A stretch of 64,000 nt of DNA from assembly GCA_030490835.1 (NCBI GenBank), contig CM059975.1:60255174-60319173 (forward strand), written 5' to 3'. The notes under the pieces were generated by a model, which saw nothing but the letters and a program-made list of their open reading frames with translations, was not told the DNA's origin and made no database searches. Made by a program: the position numbers and the translations under genes. Positions 22,614-34,743 of this stretch are shown here, in pieces (positions within the stretch are counted from its first letter, which is position 1; each line of letters opens with the position of its first letter). Source of the stretch: Annona cherimola (taxonomy: Eukaryota; Streptophyta; Magnoliopsida; Magnoliales; Annonaceae).

Positions 22614-24205
22614 CTAAGTTAATTCAAGCATTCCCATATCATTTCTAATTTTATATAATGGTTCTTTTGCTAGAGGTTTAGTGAAAATATCTGCAATTTG
22701 ATCTTCTGTTCTTACATATTCCAAACATATGTCATGATTTTCTACATGTTCTCTAATAAAATGATGTCTAAGGTCTATATGTTTGGTTCTAGAGTGCAAT
22801 ACTGGATTTTTAGTTAAACATATGGCACTTGTATTATCACATTTAATAGGTATATCTTTAAAATCCATGCCATAGTCCCTAAGTTGTTGTTTCATTCAAA
22901 GCAATTGGGCACAACAGCTCCCGGCGGCAATGTATTCTGCTTCCGCCGTAGATAGAGCAACACTAGTTTGTTTTCTTGAAAACCATGAAACCAACATGTT
23001 CCCAAGAAATTGACATGTTCCACTAGTGCTTTTTCTATCTACTTTGTAACCGGCAAAATCCACATCCGAGTAACCGATTAGATCAAAATTAGAGCTCTTT
23101 GAATACCAAATTCCTATGTTGGTAGTGTCTACCAAATATCTGAAAATTCTTTTTACAGCTACCAAGTGTGATTCTTTTGGACATGATTGAAATCTAGAGC
23201 ACATACACACACTAAATAATATATCAGGCCTAGAAGCAGTTAAATATAATAAAGACCCTATCATGCTTCTATATAATTTTAAATCAATTGTTTTTCCTTT
23301 CTCATCTTTGTCAATTTTAATTGTTGAGCTCATAGGCGTGTTTGCCCCTTTGCTATTTTCCATGCCAAACTTCTTCAACATTTATTTGATATACTTGGAC
23401 TGGTTGATGAAAATCCCTTCATTTAGTTGCTTGATTTGTAGTCCAAGAAAACAATTCAGCTCCCCCATCATACTCATCTCAAATTCTTTCTGTATAAGTT
23501 CAGAAAATTCTTGACAAAGAATCTCATTAGTAGCACCAAAAATAATGTCATCAACATAAATTTGAATAATCAATATATCTTTTCTTTATACTTGATGAAC
23601 AAAGGGGTGTCTACCTTTCCCTTTTGAAAGTCATGATCAATCAGAAATTTGCTTAATCTTTCATACCAAGCCCTTGGAGCTTGTTTTAAGTCATATAATG
23701 CTTTCGTTAATTTGTATACAAATTTAGATTGATCTTTCTCCTCAAATCCAGGTGGTTGTTCAACATACACCTCTTCATTTATATATCCATTCAAGAATGC
23801 ACTTTTAACATCCATTTGAAATAATTTAAAGTTCATGTGAGATGCAAAAGCTAGTAAAATGCGAATAGCTTATAATCTAGCAACCGGGGCACAGGATTCC
23901 TCAAAATCTATTCCTTCTTCTTGTGAGTATCCCTTTACCACAAGTCTAGCTTTGTTTCTCACTACAAGTCCACTTTCATCTAATTTGTTCCTAAAGACCC
24001 ACTTCGTGTCAATGACAGTACAATCTTTTGGTCTTGGAACAAGATGCCAAACTTGGTTTCTTTCAAATTGATTTAGCTCTTCTTGCATTGCTATGATCCA
24101 GTTTTCATCATCAAGAGCTTGATCAATAGTGGTTGGTTCAATTTTGGATACAAAGGCGTATTGTCCACAAATGTTTTGTTTTGACCTTCTAGTTTTTACA
24201 CCTTC
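22614..24205 (-). pseudogene. pol: Copia B reverse transcriptase and RNase H (broken)
   Basis: RT starts near 24110 ([19 protein letters not shown]) and keeps [24 protein letters not shown] near 23870 replaces the Glu codon after [21 protein letters not shown] follows, then a 1-bp deletion near 23575. The catalytic YVDD is intact at 23548-23559. After a stop near 23382 an ORF at 22896-23381 covers the connection and RNase H (STAEAEYIAAGSC). A TGA replaces Trp at 22896, and the tail DNTSAICLTKNPVLHSRTKH ends with TAA at 22614. Although broken, it is better preserved than copy A. Confidence 0.88.
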
Positions 24206-25694
24206 TTACACATTCCCTATAACTTGCTCAATTGGATGGGCATGTTTGAACTTTAAGTTAGTTGGAGATTTATAGAAATTATTACCTTCACTTACCCCTT
24301 CTTCCATTGAATCTTCTTGCTTTTCCACATGCAGTTTTTCAAGGCTACTTGTTATATCATCTGCATAACTTAAATCATCTTTTCTTTTGAAGCAAGGATT
24401 AGTTTCATCAAAGACAACATGTATTGATTCTTCTACAACTTGGTTTCTTTTGTTGAAGACTCTATATGCTTTGCTATTTGATGAGTAACCAAGGAATATT
24501 GCCTCATCACTCTTAGCGTCTAGTTTTCCCAAGTTGGTTTTTCCATTGTTCAAAACATAACATGTGCAACCAAAAGCATGAAAATATGAAATATTTGGTT
24601 TTCTACCTTTCCATAGCTCATATGGGGTCTTTTTCAAGATAACTCTAATGGTAACTCGGTTCAACACATGACAAGCTGTACTTACAGCTTCACCCCAAAA
24701 TTTCTTGGATAATTTACTCTCATTTAGCATTGTTCTAGCCATCTCTTGTATGGTTCTATTTTTCCTTTCAACCACTCCATTTTGTTGTGGAGTTCTTGGT
24801 GCAGAAAATGTGTGATGAATTCCTTTTTTATTGCATAATTCTATAAATCATTTATTTTCAAATTCACCACCATGATCACTTCTTATGGTCATAATAGTAC
24901 TTTGTTTTTCATTTTGCACCAAATTGACAAAAGTTGAAAACATAGAGAAGACTTCATCTTTGCTAGCTAAGAGAATGACCCATGTGCATCTTGAAAAATC
25001 ATCAACTATTACAAACACATATTTCTTTCCACCAATGGTTAAAATATCGGATGGCCCATATAGATCCATGTGTAGCAATTCAAGTGGCCTAATGGTGGAA
25101 ATCTCCTTTTTGGTAGAGAAAGGCATTTTAGGTTGTTTCGACAATTGACATGCCTTGCAAATTTTATCTTTGTCGTATTTCAATTTTGGCAATCCTTCTA
25201 CCAAATTCTTTTTCCATAGGGTTTTAATGTTTGACATATTTACATGTCCAAGCCTCTTATGCCAAACCCATTGATCATTGTCAATGGCCATTAGACATTG
25301 ACCATCTAGTTCATCAAGTGAAACCAAATATACATTTCCATGTCTTTTTCCGCTAAACATGATATGTTCTCTATCAAATACATTACATATAGATGATTCA
25401 AACATAACCTTGTACCCTTTGTCACATAATTGACTAATACTCATTAAATTATACTTGAGTCCTTTAACAAATAAAACATCTTCCATACATGCATTTGAAA
25501 TACTATAAATATTTCCTTTACCTTTGATTTTACCTTTTTCATTATTTCCAAAGGCAACAGTTCCATCGTTGCAATGCTTGAGTTTATGAAATAAACTTCT
25601 TTCACCGGTCATATGCCTTGAGCAACCGCTATCCATGAATCAAACATTGTTTGCCTTGGCTTTGAAACATATCTAAAAAATGATCAAATAAATC
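24206..25694 (-). pseudogene. pol: Copia B protease and integrase (broken)
   Basis: The protease motif DSGCSRHMTG is intact just inside 25636. The zinc finger has HKRLGHVNMSNIKTLW and CKACQLSKQ. The integrase core has LLHMDLYGPSDIL and RSDHGGEFENK, then a TGA where Trp is expected (24846-24848). After it come the catalytic Glu region VVERKNRTIQEMARTML and FWGEAVSTACHVLNRVTIR. The frame ends at a stop at 24206 in the linker before RT. Upstream, stops at about 25665 and 25639 lie between gag and the protease. Confidence 0.86.
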
Positions 25695-27564
25695 TTATCT
25701 CTTTGGTACCCATTTTATGGGTCCATTTGGGTTAGTAACCTGATTTAATCTTTGTTGTTCTAACTTAGAAAGCCCAAATCTCGTGTTTCTTGGAACCCAA
25801 ACTAATTTTGCACAATGCTCATATAGTTTCTTAAAATTACATTTATGGACTTTATGACCCATTTTATTGCAAAAATTGGAAGCCATTAGTAATCAAGGAT
25901 TAGGCCTCCAAGTATGTAGTGGGTCAAAAGTTGGCCTTCTAGTCCACATGATATTTTTCCTTTTGGGCTTGTAGATAGGTGCAGTTTTGGTTTGATTTTT
26001 CCCAAGTATTGGCACATTCGATTTGTCACTTTCTCTTTGCTCAAATGTGGAGTATCCAAGACCTCTTTTATTATTTTGAGAGGTCATGTTCAGAAATATT
26101 TTCACATTTTCTCCTGGTTAGAGAATTTAGCTAATGATTCATTTAAGGATTCATTCTCCTTTTTTAATTTTTCCACTTCCTTCAATAGTAGTTCATTTTC
26201 TTCCTTCAGTTTTGATGTACTTTCAGATAGTTTTCCATTTACAATAATAATGGAATTGCATTGTTGTCTCTTTAGTGATAACTTGTTTCCTAGTTTTTTA
26301 ATTTTCTCATAAAATGAATCATATGCATGTTGTAATTCTTCTAATTCAACACATTTGAGACATTCTTGAAAAGAAGAATACGTAGATTGAGAATGGAAAA
26401 GTTTGGAAGTTACCTCTTCATTACTTGTGTACTTGGTTGAGGTGGTTTGCTCTTCCAAAACTTCCATTGTGTTTAAAAACAACAAATCTTCTTCTTGCTC
26501 GATCCGCGCCGTGCAGCATATTCTTGCACAATTTGCCGCATCAAAATCATCGGTTGAGGAGCTACTTGTTGATGAAGTTTCTTCGTTTACGTACATTCCT
26601 CTTCCCTTTGGCCTTTGGAATTTTCTGCTTTCATGTCTTTCCCTCCTTTCTTGTTTATCCTTTGATTTCTCTTCGGGTGTAGGACATTGAGCTTGCATAT
26701 GTCCCATACCGCCGCATCTATAACACTTTGTAGCCTCCTTTTTCTTCTCTTTTCGAGGTCTCTCTATGAGATCCTTGAAGTTCTTTTCTCTCCTTATGAA
26801 CTTTCAAAATTTCCGGGTCAACAATGCAATGTCTTCATCGTTGTTATGAGATGAGGAGGTTGACTCACCTGAGTTATGTGCTGCTTTCAATGCAATGGTT
26901 CTCTTGCCTTTGTGGTGATCTTCATTTCTTTTCTTGATTAGCTCATGTGACATTAATGAGCTAATAAGATCTTCTAGCTTCGATGTGTTTAGGTCTTTGG
27001 CTTCTTCTATTGCAGTAATTTTCGGAGTCCATGAATCGGGTAGCGCCCTTAGAATCTTCATAACCTGTTCAGATTCAGAAATTGCCCTTCCAAGACCTTT
27101 CAAGGCATTAGTAATTTTAGAGAATCTAGCAAACATTTCAGAAATATTTTCTATTTCTAGCATTCTAAAGTTTTCAAATTCTCCAATCAAAATTTTCTCC
27201 TTATCCCTTGGACTTGAGAAGTTCCTTCATAAATAGATGTTAGTGTATCCCATATCTCTTTGGCAGTTAAACAAGAGGATACTCTATCATATTCGGAAGT
27301 CGTAAGAGCACAGAATAATGAATTCATCGCCTTGGCGTTGCTCTTTACAATTTTTACTTCCTCATCGGTCCATTTGGAAGCTCTTTCATCAATAGGCAAA
27401 GTCACACCGTCTTGGATTGCAATCCAAGAGTCCATATCTGTAGCCATGACGAGTTGTTTCATACGTAGCTTCCAATAGCCGAAATTGTTCCCATCAAACA
27501 ATGGTGTCCTAGTAAAAGATTGGCCTTCGGCAAATGCAGGAACGGAAGTCGATTGGGATGCCAT
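25695..27564 (-). pseudogene. gag: Copia B gag (broken)
   Basis: Starts MASQSTSVPAFAEGQ at 27564 and runs through the N-terminal domain (FGYWKLRMKQLVMAT) and UBN2-type domain (EMFARFSKITNALKGLG). A 1-bp deletion near 27190 shifts the frame, and a TGA lies at 26804. The first zinc knuckle CYRCGGMGHMQAQC is intact near 26699-26740, then a Ser-rich acidic linker and a long coiled coil (KLKEENELLLKEVEKLKKEN). A shift near 26102 and a TGA near 25893 precede the second knuckle CNKMGHKVHKC. The frame ends at TAA after KWVPKR, the same spot as in copy A. Confidence 0.87.
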
Positions 27565-27598
27565 ATCAAAAGATCTCTTTGGTATAACTTAAAGACCT

Positions 27599-27610
27599 GC
27601 TCTGATACCA
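27599..27610 (-). promoter_or_regulatory. Primer binding site, copia B
   Basis: The minus strand reads TGGTATCAGAGC two bases after the end of the 5' LTR. It is complementary to initiator tRNA-Met. Confidence 0.9.
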
Positions 27611-27612
27611 CT

Positions 27613-29464
27613 TGTTGGTCCCGAGTTAATGACAGTTACCCAAGAGGGGAGGGGTGAATTAGGTATTTAAAATTTGCAACTTAAACAGAAAATTTACCCC
27701 GGATTAATCTAGTTCCCTTTATGAAGAAACAAAATGAGAGCAATAATGTAAAGAGCAGAAACAAAAATGAACACAAAAGATTTTATAGTGGTTCGGGCAA
27801 CCTCCCTACTCCACTCTTCTAAGTTCACACCCCTTGTGACTTGAGTTCCACTATATATTCCGCGAATACAACTAGAGTCTCCACTCTCTTCTAGATTCTA
27901 GCTCTAGGGGGTATATACAACCAGAGCCTCTGCTCTCTTCTAGATTCTAGCTCTAGGGGGCATCAACAATACACAGTACAAGTAGGTGACGAGTTTCACT
28001 CCAATCACACACTACTTTGCTTAAATTTCTTCTTAGCTACCCAAGCTAAAACAAGTTCCATACAACAAGTAATAACAAAAGAAAGTTTCTACACGTTACT
28101 GTTGTGTAGACGCAGATTTGGTGCAGAGAATAACTTGTAGTGTAGGCTTAGAGATTCAGCAAGCAGCTCTTGGCAGTTTGGAAGCAAAGTTCTTCTTCTC
28201 AATGTTGGCTTGATCACTTAATGCTCTTGAAGATAGGATTATGCACACTTAATGAATTCTCAGATACCCTCCTCGTTCATATTGAATGCCTTTTATAATT
28301 GTGGAGGGAATCCAAACGTTTGGGGGGTAGGTGGCGCGCATTTAATGCGCCAACGTTCGAAAATTTTTCGACCGTTGCGACCCAAGTCGAAGGTGGAGTC
28401 GACTTCGGGTGCGACTTCGCCTGTTCGCAACTTCTTCAAGTTCCATTCTGGGTCGACTTGGTCCTCGACTTGACCCAAGTCGCAGGTGGAGTCTACTTCG
28501 GGTGCGACTTCACCTCGACAGCTTGCTTGATGAACTTGAAATCCTTGGAATGCTTTGCTTGCTTGAGTTTCTTCCTGTTTGGTTGTTTCTTCCTTGATTT
28601 ATATCTCTTTGGACCACTGTGTTATCATTCTAGCTTGATGTCCTTTAGCTCCATGATTTGCAAACCTTGAGTCCTTGAGTCTTGAATCTTTTGTATTCAT
28701 GAACAAATCAAATATATTTTGATTAGAATAGTTGAATTCATGCATCTTGCTTTCTTTGGACTTGCATTAGTCTTCATATGTTCCAAGTCGAACATCGAAG
28801 TCGACTTGATCTTCAACTTGACTCAAGTTCTACCTTGAAATCGATCTAATCCCCGATTTGGCTTCTGAAGTTTCTGCCCTATCCAACTAAAGTTGATACT
28901 GGAGTCGACTTTGGTCTGCGACTTCACCCAAGTCGCATGCGGAGTCGACTTCGTCTCCGACTTCGGCAGCTCTGCTCCTCGATTTTAACTCTGGACAGAA
29001 ATGATGCCTCCAAGTCGCGACTGGAGTCGACTTGGTCTGCAACTTCACCTCAAGTCGCAAGCGGAGTCGACTTGGGATGCGACTTCGGCAGTTCTCGTTC
29101 TCGATTTCAACTCTGGAAGGAAATGACATTTCGAAGTCGATGCTGGAGTCGACTTGGTCTGCGACTCCACCCAAGTCGCAAGTGGAGTTCACTTGGGATG
29201 TGACTTCGGCACCTCTCATTCTCGATTTCAACTCTGGAAGGGAATGATGTCTTGAAGTCGCTTCTTGAGTCGACTTGGGGATCGACTTGGCCTAAGTCGA
29301 AGCCTGAGTCGACTTGGAAATCAACTTGACTTTCCATGCTTCATATTCTTCAAATTTATAACCTTAAGTCATTTCCACAAACATGTTAGTAACCAAAACT
29401 TACTCAAATTGATTTGTTAATCATCAAAACAGAAACTTGGCTTATTTTCCACATATTTCCAACA
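27613..29464 (-). repeat. Copia B 5' LTR
   Basis: 1852 bp, colinear with the 3' LTR apart from compensating single-base indels. The TATA box is TATAAAA (28291-28297, minus). The nested stem-loop is at 27786-27853 and the hairpin units at 27865-27965. GTCGAC clusters lie at 28378-28518 and 28790-29335. Confidence 0.93.
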
Positions 29465-29469
29465 CGCCC

Positions 29470-29711
29470 TACTTGGAAACATGACGGCCAATACCTATCA
29501 ACTGCCATCTGACAGGAGCCGAAGTGGGGGTCTACTTCAACTGGATGCAGTTTCATCAATTAAAGCCCACATCGTCGCCTTATCCCGGCAAATTCATAAC
29601 TTATCTAAGCCAGCCAACATTAGTGTAGTAGGGGCATCTACACCACAACAGCCAATAGCAGCAGATATTTGCAGGTGGTGTGGCAAATTCGGCCATCCCA
29701 GTGATGAATGT
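29470..29711 (+). pseudogene. gag: Element D gag, second part with zinc knuckle
   Basis: This continues element D gag after copia B (the join is within SYRESYALL...GNMTANTYQLPSDRS). The visible frame has a spacer rich in Ala/Ser and an intact CCHC knuckle CRWCGKFGHPSDEC ending at 29711. Directly after the last Cys codon the sequence changes to TGACGAGCTG, the end of an LTR on the other strand, so D is interrupted again. Its protease and polymerase would lie beyond the window. Confidence 0.82.
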
Positions 29712-29755
29712 TGACGAGCTGCATATATGACCAAAAAATGCTTCTTAATGCCAAC
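29712..29755 (-). repeat. 44-bp remnant of an Athila-like LTR end (E)
   Basis: It begins TGACGAGCTGCATATATG, like the LTR at 30347, and follows that LTR with several mismatches for about 44 bp before switching to gag sequence. In the minus-strand sense it is the last 44 bp of a 3' LTR, the rest having been deleted together with most of the internal region. The left flank in D gag is AATGT (29707-29711). Confidence 0.7.
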
Positions 29756-30241
29756 ATTCGAGTGCAGTAGCCAATTGCTCCACCTATTTCTGCATGTTCT
29801 CATTAAACTGCATTTGACTCTTCATGAATTGTATGAACATGTCCTCCAAAGATGAATTGCTTTCAGGTGGTGATGGCTCCCCTTCTCGATATGCTTGAAA
29901 TTCTGTTGACATCATATTTTCTAATTGTGGGTCTCCATAGTTGTGCTGTGCATCATTAGAATGATCAAGATATCCCACAGATGCTGAGTAATATACACAT
30001 TGAATTAACAAATGTCCCTCGGCTGCGCACAAATCGCAGTAAATTGAATAAAAATTGTTCATATCCTGCATTTGATTGTCAAAAAATGCAAATTGAGCTG
30101 GAGGTGCCCATGTATTGTCATACTCATGAAAACCCTTTGTACTTGGTATTGAAAATTCTGCATTTGGCCAATGGTAAGCATTTTGAAGCCGTTGAAAATT
30201 GCAATACAAAGATCCCTAAAATAAAATTTTATCAAAAGCAA
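29756..30241 (-). pseudogene. gag: Element E gag fragment (Athila-like, non-autonomous)
   Basis: Downstream of the primer site on the minus strand. It encodes only the C-terminal kind of Athila gag: CNFQRLQNAYHWPNAEF, a zinc-knuckle-like CDLCAAEGHLLIQC, an acidic Pro/Ser segment, then EDMFIQFMKSQMQFNENM. The last segment corresponds to MENLFMQFMQSQITTNMN in G. A TAG at 29784 interrupts it, and VEQLATALE continues to the deletion junction. The capsid part of gag is absent, so this family probably never coded for a full gag. A TTTTATTTTAG-G sequence before it resembles a splice acceptor. Confidence 0.65.
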
Positions 30242-30322
30242 AGAAAGAAAAGAAAAATGATGTACAATATATACATATTCACAGAAGACAAATGAAATTG
30301 TTAGGTACTAAGTTTAAACCAA

Positions 30323-30340
30323 TCCCCGACAATGGCACCA
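30323..30340 (-). promoter_or_regulatory. Primer binding site, element E
   Basis: The minus strand reads TGGTGCCATTGTCGGGGA, a tRNA-Asp-type site with three mismatches to the plant consensus, six bases after the LTR end at 30347. Confidence 0.7.
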
Positions 30341-30346
30341 AAAACT

Positions 30347-31870
30347 TGACGAGCTGCATATATGTCTATTAAAATGCTCGTTTTAATGCAAGTATACGTG
30401 CCGATCAAGTAATAAAGAGTATCGTTCCCACGAGAATTGTGTTAAACGGATTAGCACCTCGAATCCTAACTGTCTAAGTGAATTGATAAATTAATGACAG
30501 TTTGCTTTTAATGAATTGAATTAAACTAACTAAGAAAGCAGAAAATGAACAAAGTGGAGTGGATACTGCTGAGATTGCCTTGAGATGATTTAGATAGGTG
30601 AGAATATGAATTCATTGAATCATAGCTATGTTATTTGGTCCCATTTAAGTTAGTTGTGCAGAGATCACTAATCTAGGTTCATTCGTATTCGTATGTGTCT
30701 TCCAACACATACAAACCTAACTAAGTTTTAATTATGTGCTATGTTCTCATGCACACAAGTAAAACAAGGTTGATAGCAACATAACCTAATCAAGATTACA
30801 CAGGGTTAATAGGTATATTCCTATCCATATTAACATCTAACACAAACAAGGGCTAGAATACCTATGCCTTATATATGGATCTTATTCAAATTCCACTTTT
30901 CCAAGCATGAATCTGAATATTCAATCAATCCACAAGGTTGCAAAGCTTGTAAACGCATTAAGCATGATATAAAAGGATAATCTCAAGCAACATATGTCAC
31001 AGCAAAATAGTATTATCTATTCAAGCATAAGAAAACCAAATATCATAAGCTATGAGTTCAAATTCTACATATCTCCCACCATAGGAAGGTTCAGCCCATA
31101 AACATGACTTCAATTCCCATTAAAATCGAGTTTACAATTATCCCAAGCAAGAAGAATAACAAATAGGTAGAGATAGATGAGAAGAGGAGATGAAACTCAA
31201 TGGATTTGTGGTGTTGGCTTGGATCTCCACTTGTTCTTCTCTCCTCCCTTGAAGCTTTGGTTTTCTCCCTTTTCTCCACAGCAACCACGACCCTCTCCAC
31301 GTCTCTATCTATAGCCTCCAAAACTTTCTTGCACACAGCCCTAGGTTTCTATTTATAATGGGTAGCTTGCGCAGCACATGTGCAGAAACCCGCACGCGTA
31401 TGGATGCGTAGTAGCGCCTAGGCGCCCCTAACTGGCTCCTGGGCACCAACTCCCTGTGTGCTGGGTAACTTAGAAACCTTTCTGAAAACCCTAGGACTTC
31501 ATGTCTTGGCGCCTACGCGCCAACTCCCTGGAAGCTATTGGATGTTGGATTATGTTGGAGTTCTAGCAAGGGCATGTAGGTTGGCGCCTGGGTGCCATCC
31601 ACCTGCCTCGTGACTTGGTTCTGATTTGCATCCGCTTCACCCGCATTGCTTGTAATTTGCCCTTCCTTCCTGTAAAAAATACATAAACTAAATAAATGGA
31701 CTAAAAATGCCTAATTTATGCTAAAATGCATAAAAACTACATACTACTCATAAAATGCAAAGCAAGTAAAAATTAAGCTAAATGGATGCAAACTATGCCT
31801 AATCTCTTGGACTAATGCACAAATATAGTCTAAAATGGGTCATGATAACTCGCATTTTTACGAGTTATCA
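30347..31870 (-). repeat. Athila-like LTR shared by E and F
   Basis: 1524 bp, minus strand, from TGATAACTCG to CAGCTCGTCA. Its first 28 bp form a hairpin: TGATAACTCG and CGAGTTATCA around an 8-bp loop. It is followed by a primer site (E) and preceded by a polypurine tract and a 3' region (F). It therefore acts as the 5' LTR of one unit and the 3' LTR of another, as after recombination between LTRs. Palindromic GGCGCC-type motifs lie at 31410-31600. Confidence 0.85.
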
Positions 31871-31886
31871 CACCCCCAAACTTAAA
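31871..31886 (-). promoter_or_regulatory. Polypurine tract, element F
   Basis: The minus strand TTTAAGTTTGGGGGTG abuts the LTR. Similar tracts occur next to the LTRs of G (37917-37935) and I (52602-52619). Confidence 0.75.
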
Positions 31887-32558
31887 TGTTGCTAGTCCTC
31901 GAGTAACACATGCAAACACAATGAATGAATGAATAAATGAATAAGGACTATGTCAACCCAACCCAATTCCAATTATGCTTCTAACAATCACATTTCTCTA
32001 CTCAACAATATCAAGAATAACCCTAACTTGAAACATTGCATAAAAAATCATCTATTTCTCAATATAGGACATGCGTTTTCATCGAGTTACATGTAAATAA
32101 CGGTATTATTAGTCCACAATAATAATTCAATCCTGCTAATCTTCCTCTTTATCAAAAGAAACTGATTAAAAAAATCCACACAAAACAGATGAACCAAGGC
32201 TTAAGTATAACTTTCTGGTCAAAGAACATGACATTAATTCACTTGATCCTGTTTTGTCTAAATGCACATTCTTTCCCCCCTAAACTTATTGCATGACTCT
32301 CCTCACCATATTTCAGAATATCTGAAGAGATGTTTTTATCTTTTTTTTTATTTTTTTGGGCTCCCATCACCATATTTCAGGGTATCTGGGGAGATTTTTC
32401 TTTTTAAAGCTTTATTACTGTGACTTTCCTTTGCCTTTTTACTTGAATCTTGACATTTGTTGATGTCAAGTCCCAGTTACTCAGCTTAGGTCAGTCACCC
32501 CCTTTTATTGTTCCGATAACTTGGTAGGGATACTGAACATGTAAGAAAATGTTATGAA
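31887..32558 (-). other. Element F 3' region with duplicated hairpin motif
   Basis: AT-rich non-coding sequence matching 37936-38600 of G. An AATG/AATA microsatellite lies at about 31919-31945. Another polypurine-like run (TAAGTTTAGGGGGG, minus) is at 32275-32289. The duplicated motif with core CCTGAAATATGGTGA is at 32299-32328 and 32363-32394. The segment ends at the GTATT duplication of solo LTR K. Confidence 0.7.
32299..32394 (-). promoter_or_regulatory. Pair of conserved hairpin motifs in F
   Basis: Two copies, 32299-32328 and 32363-32394, of a roughly 30-bp element. In the better copy CTCCC pairs with GGGAG and CC with GG around the loop CTGAAATAT, with GATA bulged. The same pair occurs in G and I. 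No function is known to me. Confidence 0.55.
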
Positions 32559-32563
32559 GTATT

Positions 32564-34270
32564 TGTTGGAAACAATAGTTAAAACAAAATAAAATTGACC
32601 AAAGCATAAGTTTTGATGATTAACAAAGTCAAATTTGAGTATAAATGATTACTAATGAATGTGTTGAATGTCTTAAGGAATGAAATTAGTCAAGTCGATT
32701 TCCAAGTCGACTTAGACTTCGACTTAGGGTGAAGTCGATCCCGAAGTCGACTCCAAATTCGACTTCAAACGGAACCTGAAGGACAGATTTGAATTTGGAA
32801 GGTGAACAGCTGAAGTCGCAGGCCAAGTCGACTCTACATGTGACTTGGAAGCCAAGTCGCAGACGAAGTCGACTCCAGTATCGACTTGAAGATGCACGGT
32901 TCCTTCCAGCGTTGATTTTGGGACAGAACATACCGAAGTCGCAGTCGAAGTCGACTCCATCTTGCGACTTGGGTGAAGTCGTAGACAAAGTCGACCCCAA
33001 GATCGACTTGAGGTTCTCAAAGTTCAAGACACAGGTTCAAGCTCATTTCAAGATGAAGACAACTCAAGATACGAAGACTAATACAAAATTAAAGCAAGCA
33101 AGGTGCATGAATCAATGACAAATTAACCATACAAGTTTTCAAGCTCTTCAAGATTCACAAGGTTTACAAAATGAAGCCAATCCAAAATGAAAATAATTGA
33201 AGGAGAAAGGCTAAGCAAGCTAGAGGAGAATCAAACAAGGATCAAACTGATTTGGCACAAGAACTAGTCAAGTCGCAACCCAAGTCGACTCCAAGATCGA
33301 CTTGAGGTCAAGTCGCACCCCAAGTCGACTCCGAAATCGACTTGAGACCAAGTCTGAAACCAAGCCGACCTAGAACTCAAACTTGGAAACTGGAGAGCAG
33401 CCGAAGTCGCACACGAAGTCGACTCCAGCATGCGACTTGGGCGAAGTCGCAGAAGAAGTCGACTCCACCTGCGACTTGAGAAAGTAACGTTCGAATTTTC
33501 GAACGTTGGAACATTTATTGCGCGCCAACCACTTGTATAACGTTCAAAATCTTCCCTCCTATATATATAGACACTCAAGCAAACGTGGAAACACACAAAA
33601 CAGAGTTTAAAGAGAGGAAAGAAGTGCAAGCAAGAGTTCTTATTTGCTTTTCTCTAAATTTGAGAGATCTATACACCTTCAAAGGAAGAACAAGCTTCAA
33701 AGTTGCAAGTAGCTTCAACGAAACACAACCGGTTGCTTCTACAGATTCTTCCTCAAGCTGAAACTTGCCTACACAACTCAGTAAAGTGTAGATCTTCCTT
33801 ATTCTTACATTATTGTTTGTTTTTGGTGCTTGGTTTGAGTTTGGTGTATCAAACCAAGACTTTGCAAGTAGAGTTGTGATTGGAGTGTAACTCATCATCT
33901 ACTTGTGTCAATTGTATAAGCCTCCTAGAGCTAGAATCTAGAAGAGAGCATAGGCTCTGATTGTATATGCCTCCTAGAGCTAGAATCTAGTAGAGAGCGG
34001 AGACTCTAAGTGTATTCGCGGAATACATAGTGGAACCCAAATCACAACGGTGTGTGAGCTTGGAAGAGTGGAGTAGGGAAAGGTTGCCCGAACCACTATA
34101 AATCTTGCCTACTGTTTTTCTTTATCTCTTTCATTATCTCATTGCTCTCTATTTGTTTCAATCAAGGGGATTAAACTTTAAAGGGTTAAGTTTTTAATTT
34201 ACCAAAGAATTTTATAAGAACCCAATTCACCCCTCCCCTCTTGGGTTTTGCCATTAACTCGAGATCAACA
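32564..34270 (+). mobile_element. Copia solo LTR K
   Basis: 1707 bp from TGTTGGAAAC to AGATCAACA, flanked by the perfect duplication GTATT (32559-32563 and 34271-34275). It lies within the 3' region of element F. GTCGAC clusters are at 32690-33012 and 33268-33482, a TATATATA box at 33560-33567, two hairpin units at 33920-34012, and the nested stem-loop at 34028-34098. No internal region remains. Confidence 0.92.
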
Positions 34271-34627
34271 GTATTACCATTTCTAAAACCATTAATTCCC
34301 TTAAAGCACTTGGTTAACATTTATTTAACTCAATTCTTATCATTTCAGTTGAAAAGATTAGCATGGACTTGAATTATAACAATGTATTATGAGATTTAGT
34401 CCAATTCATTCACATGTTATTTACAAATTTTCCTAACACATAGTCCTTAGCCTGAATTTTTGATTTTTCATGAAATCGATTTCAAGTTAAAGTTTTTCTC
34501 AACCTTGCACATATTTCATCAAAATAGATTGAAACAAGATAATTTTTAGAGGCAAAATTTGACATAACATGCAATTTAACACATATATTCAAAACATGAA
34601 ATACAAACTCACAAATGGGAATTGTAC

Positions 34628-34666
34628 ACCACCCTAAACTTGAGGGATGCATTGTCCTCAATGCAT
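34628..34666 (-). promoter_or_regulatory. Polypurine-like run with adjacent inverted repeat (F)
   Basis: The minus strand has ATGCATTG-AGGA-CAATGCAT, a perfect 8-bp stem, then CCCTCAAGTTTAGGGTGG. G has the same arrangement at 38963-39002 with one stem mismatch. It may be an internal polypurine tract. Confidence 0.5.
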
Positions 34667-34743
34667 GAAACTGTATGAAACCTACATGATCATAAACTGA
34701 TAAAGAAATACAAAAGTAAAACAAAATGGAAAGGACAACTCCC

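Larger units (their letters stand above)
20473..29464 (-). mobile_element. Copia element B, full-length Sirevirus-type LTR retrotransposon
   Basis: This is a complete element on the minus strand: 5' LTR 27613-29464, primer site, gag, protease-integrase, reverse transcriptase/RNase H, polypurine tracts, 3' LTR 20473-22324. The target duplication CGCCC is perfect (20468-20472 and 29465-29469), and gag of element D continues across it. Both LTRs are 1852 bp. By eye I count on the order of 70 differences between them (about 4%, rough), so insertion is not very recent. Compared with A it lacks nearly all of the env-like region. Confidence 0.95.

Noticed and set aside
29712..29716. AATGT before the LTR stub as one half of a target duplication of E
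   Set aside because: The base pairs after the shared LTR at 31870 are CACCC, so no matching copy exists within the window.
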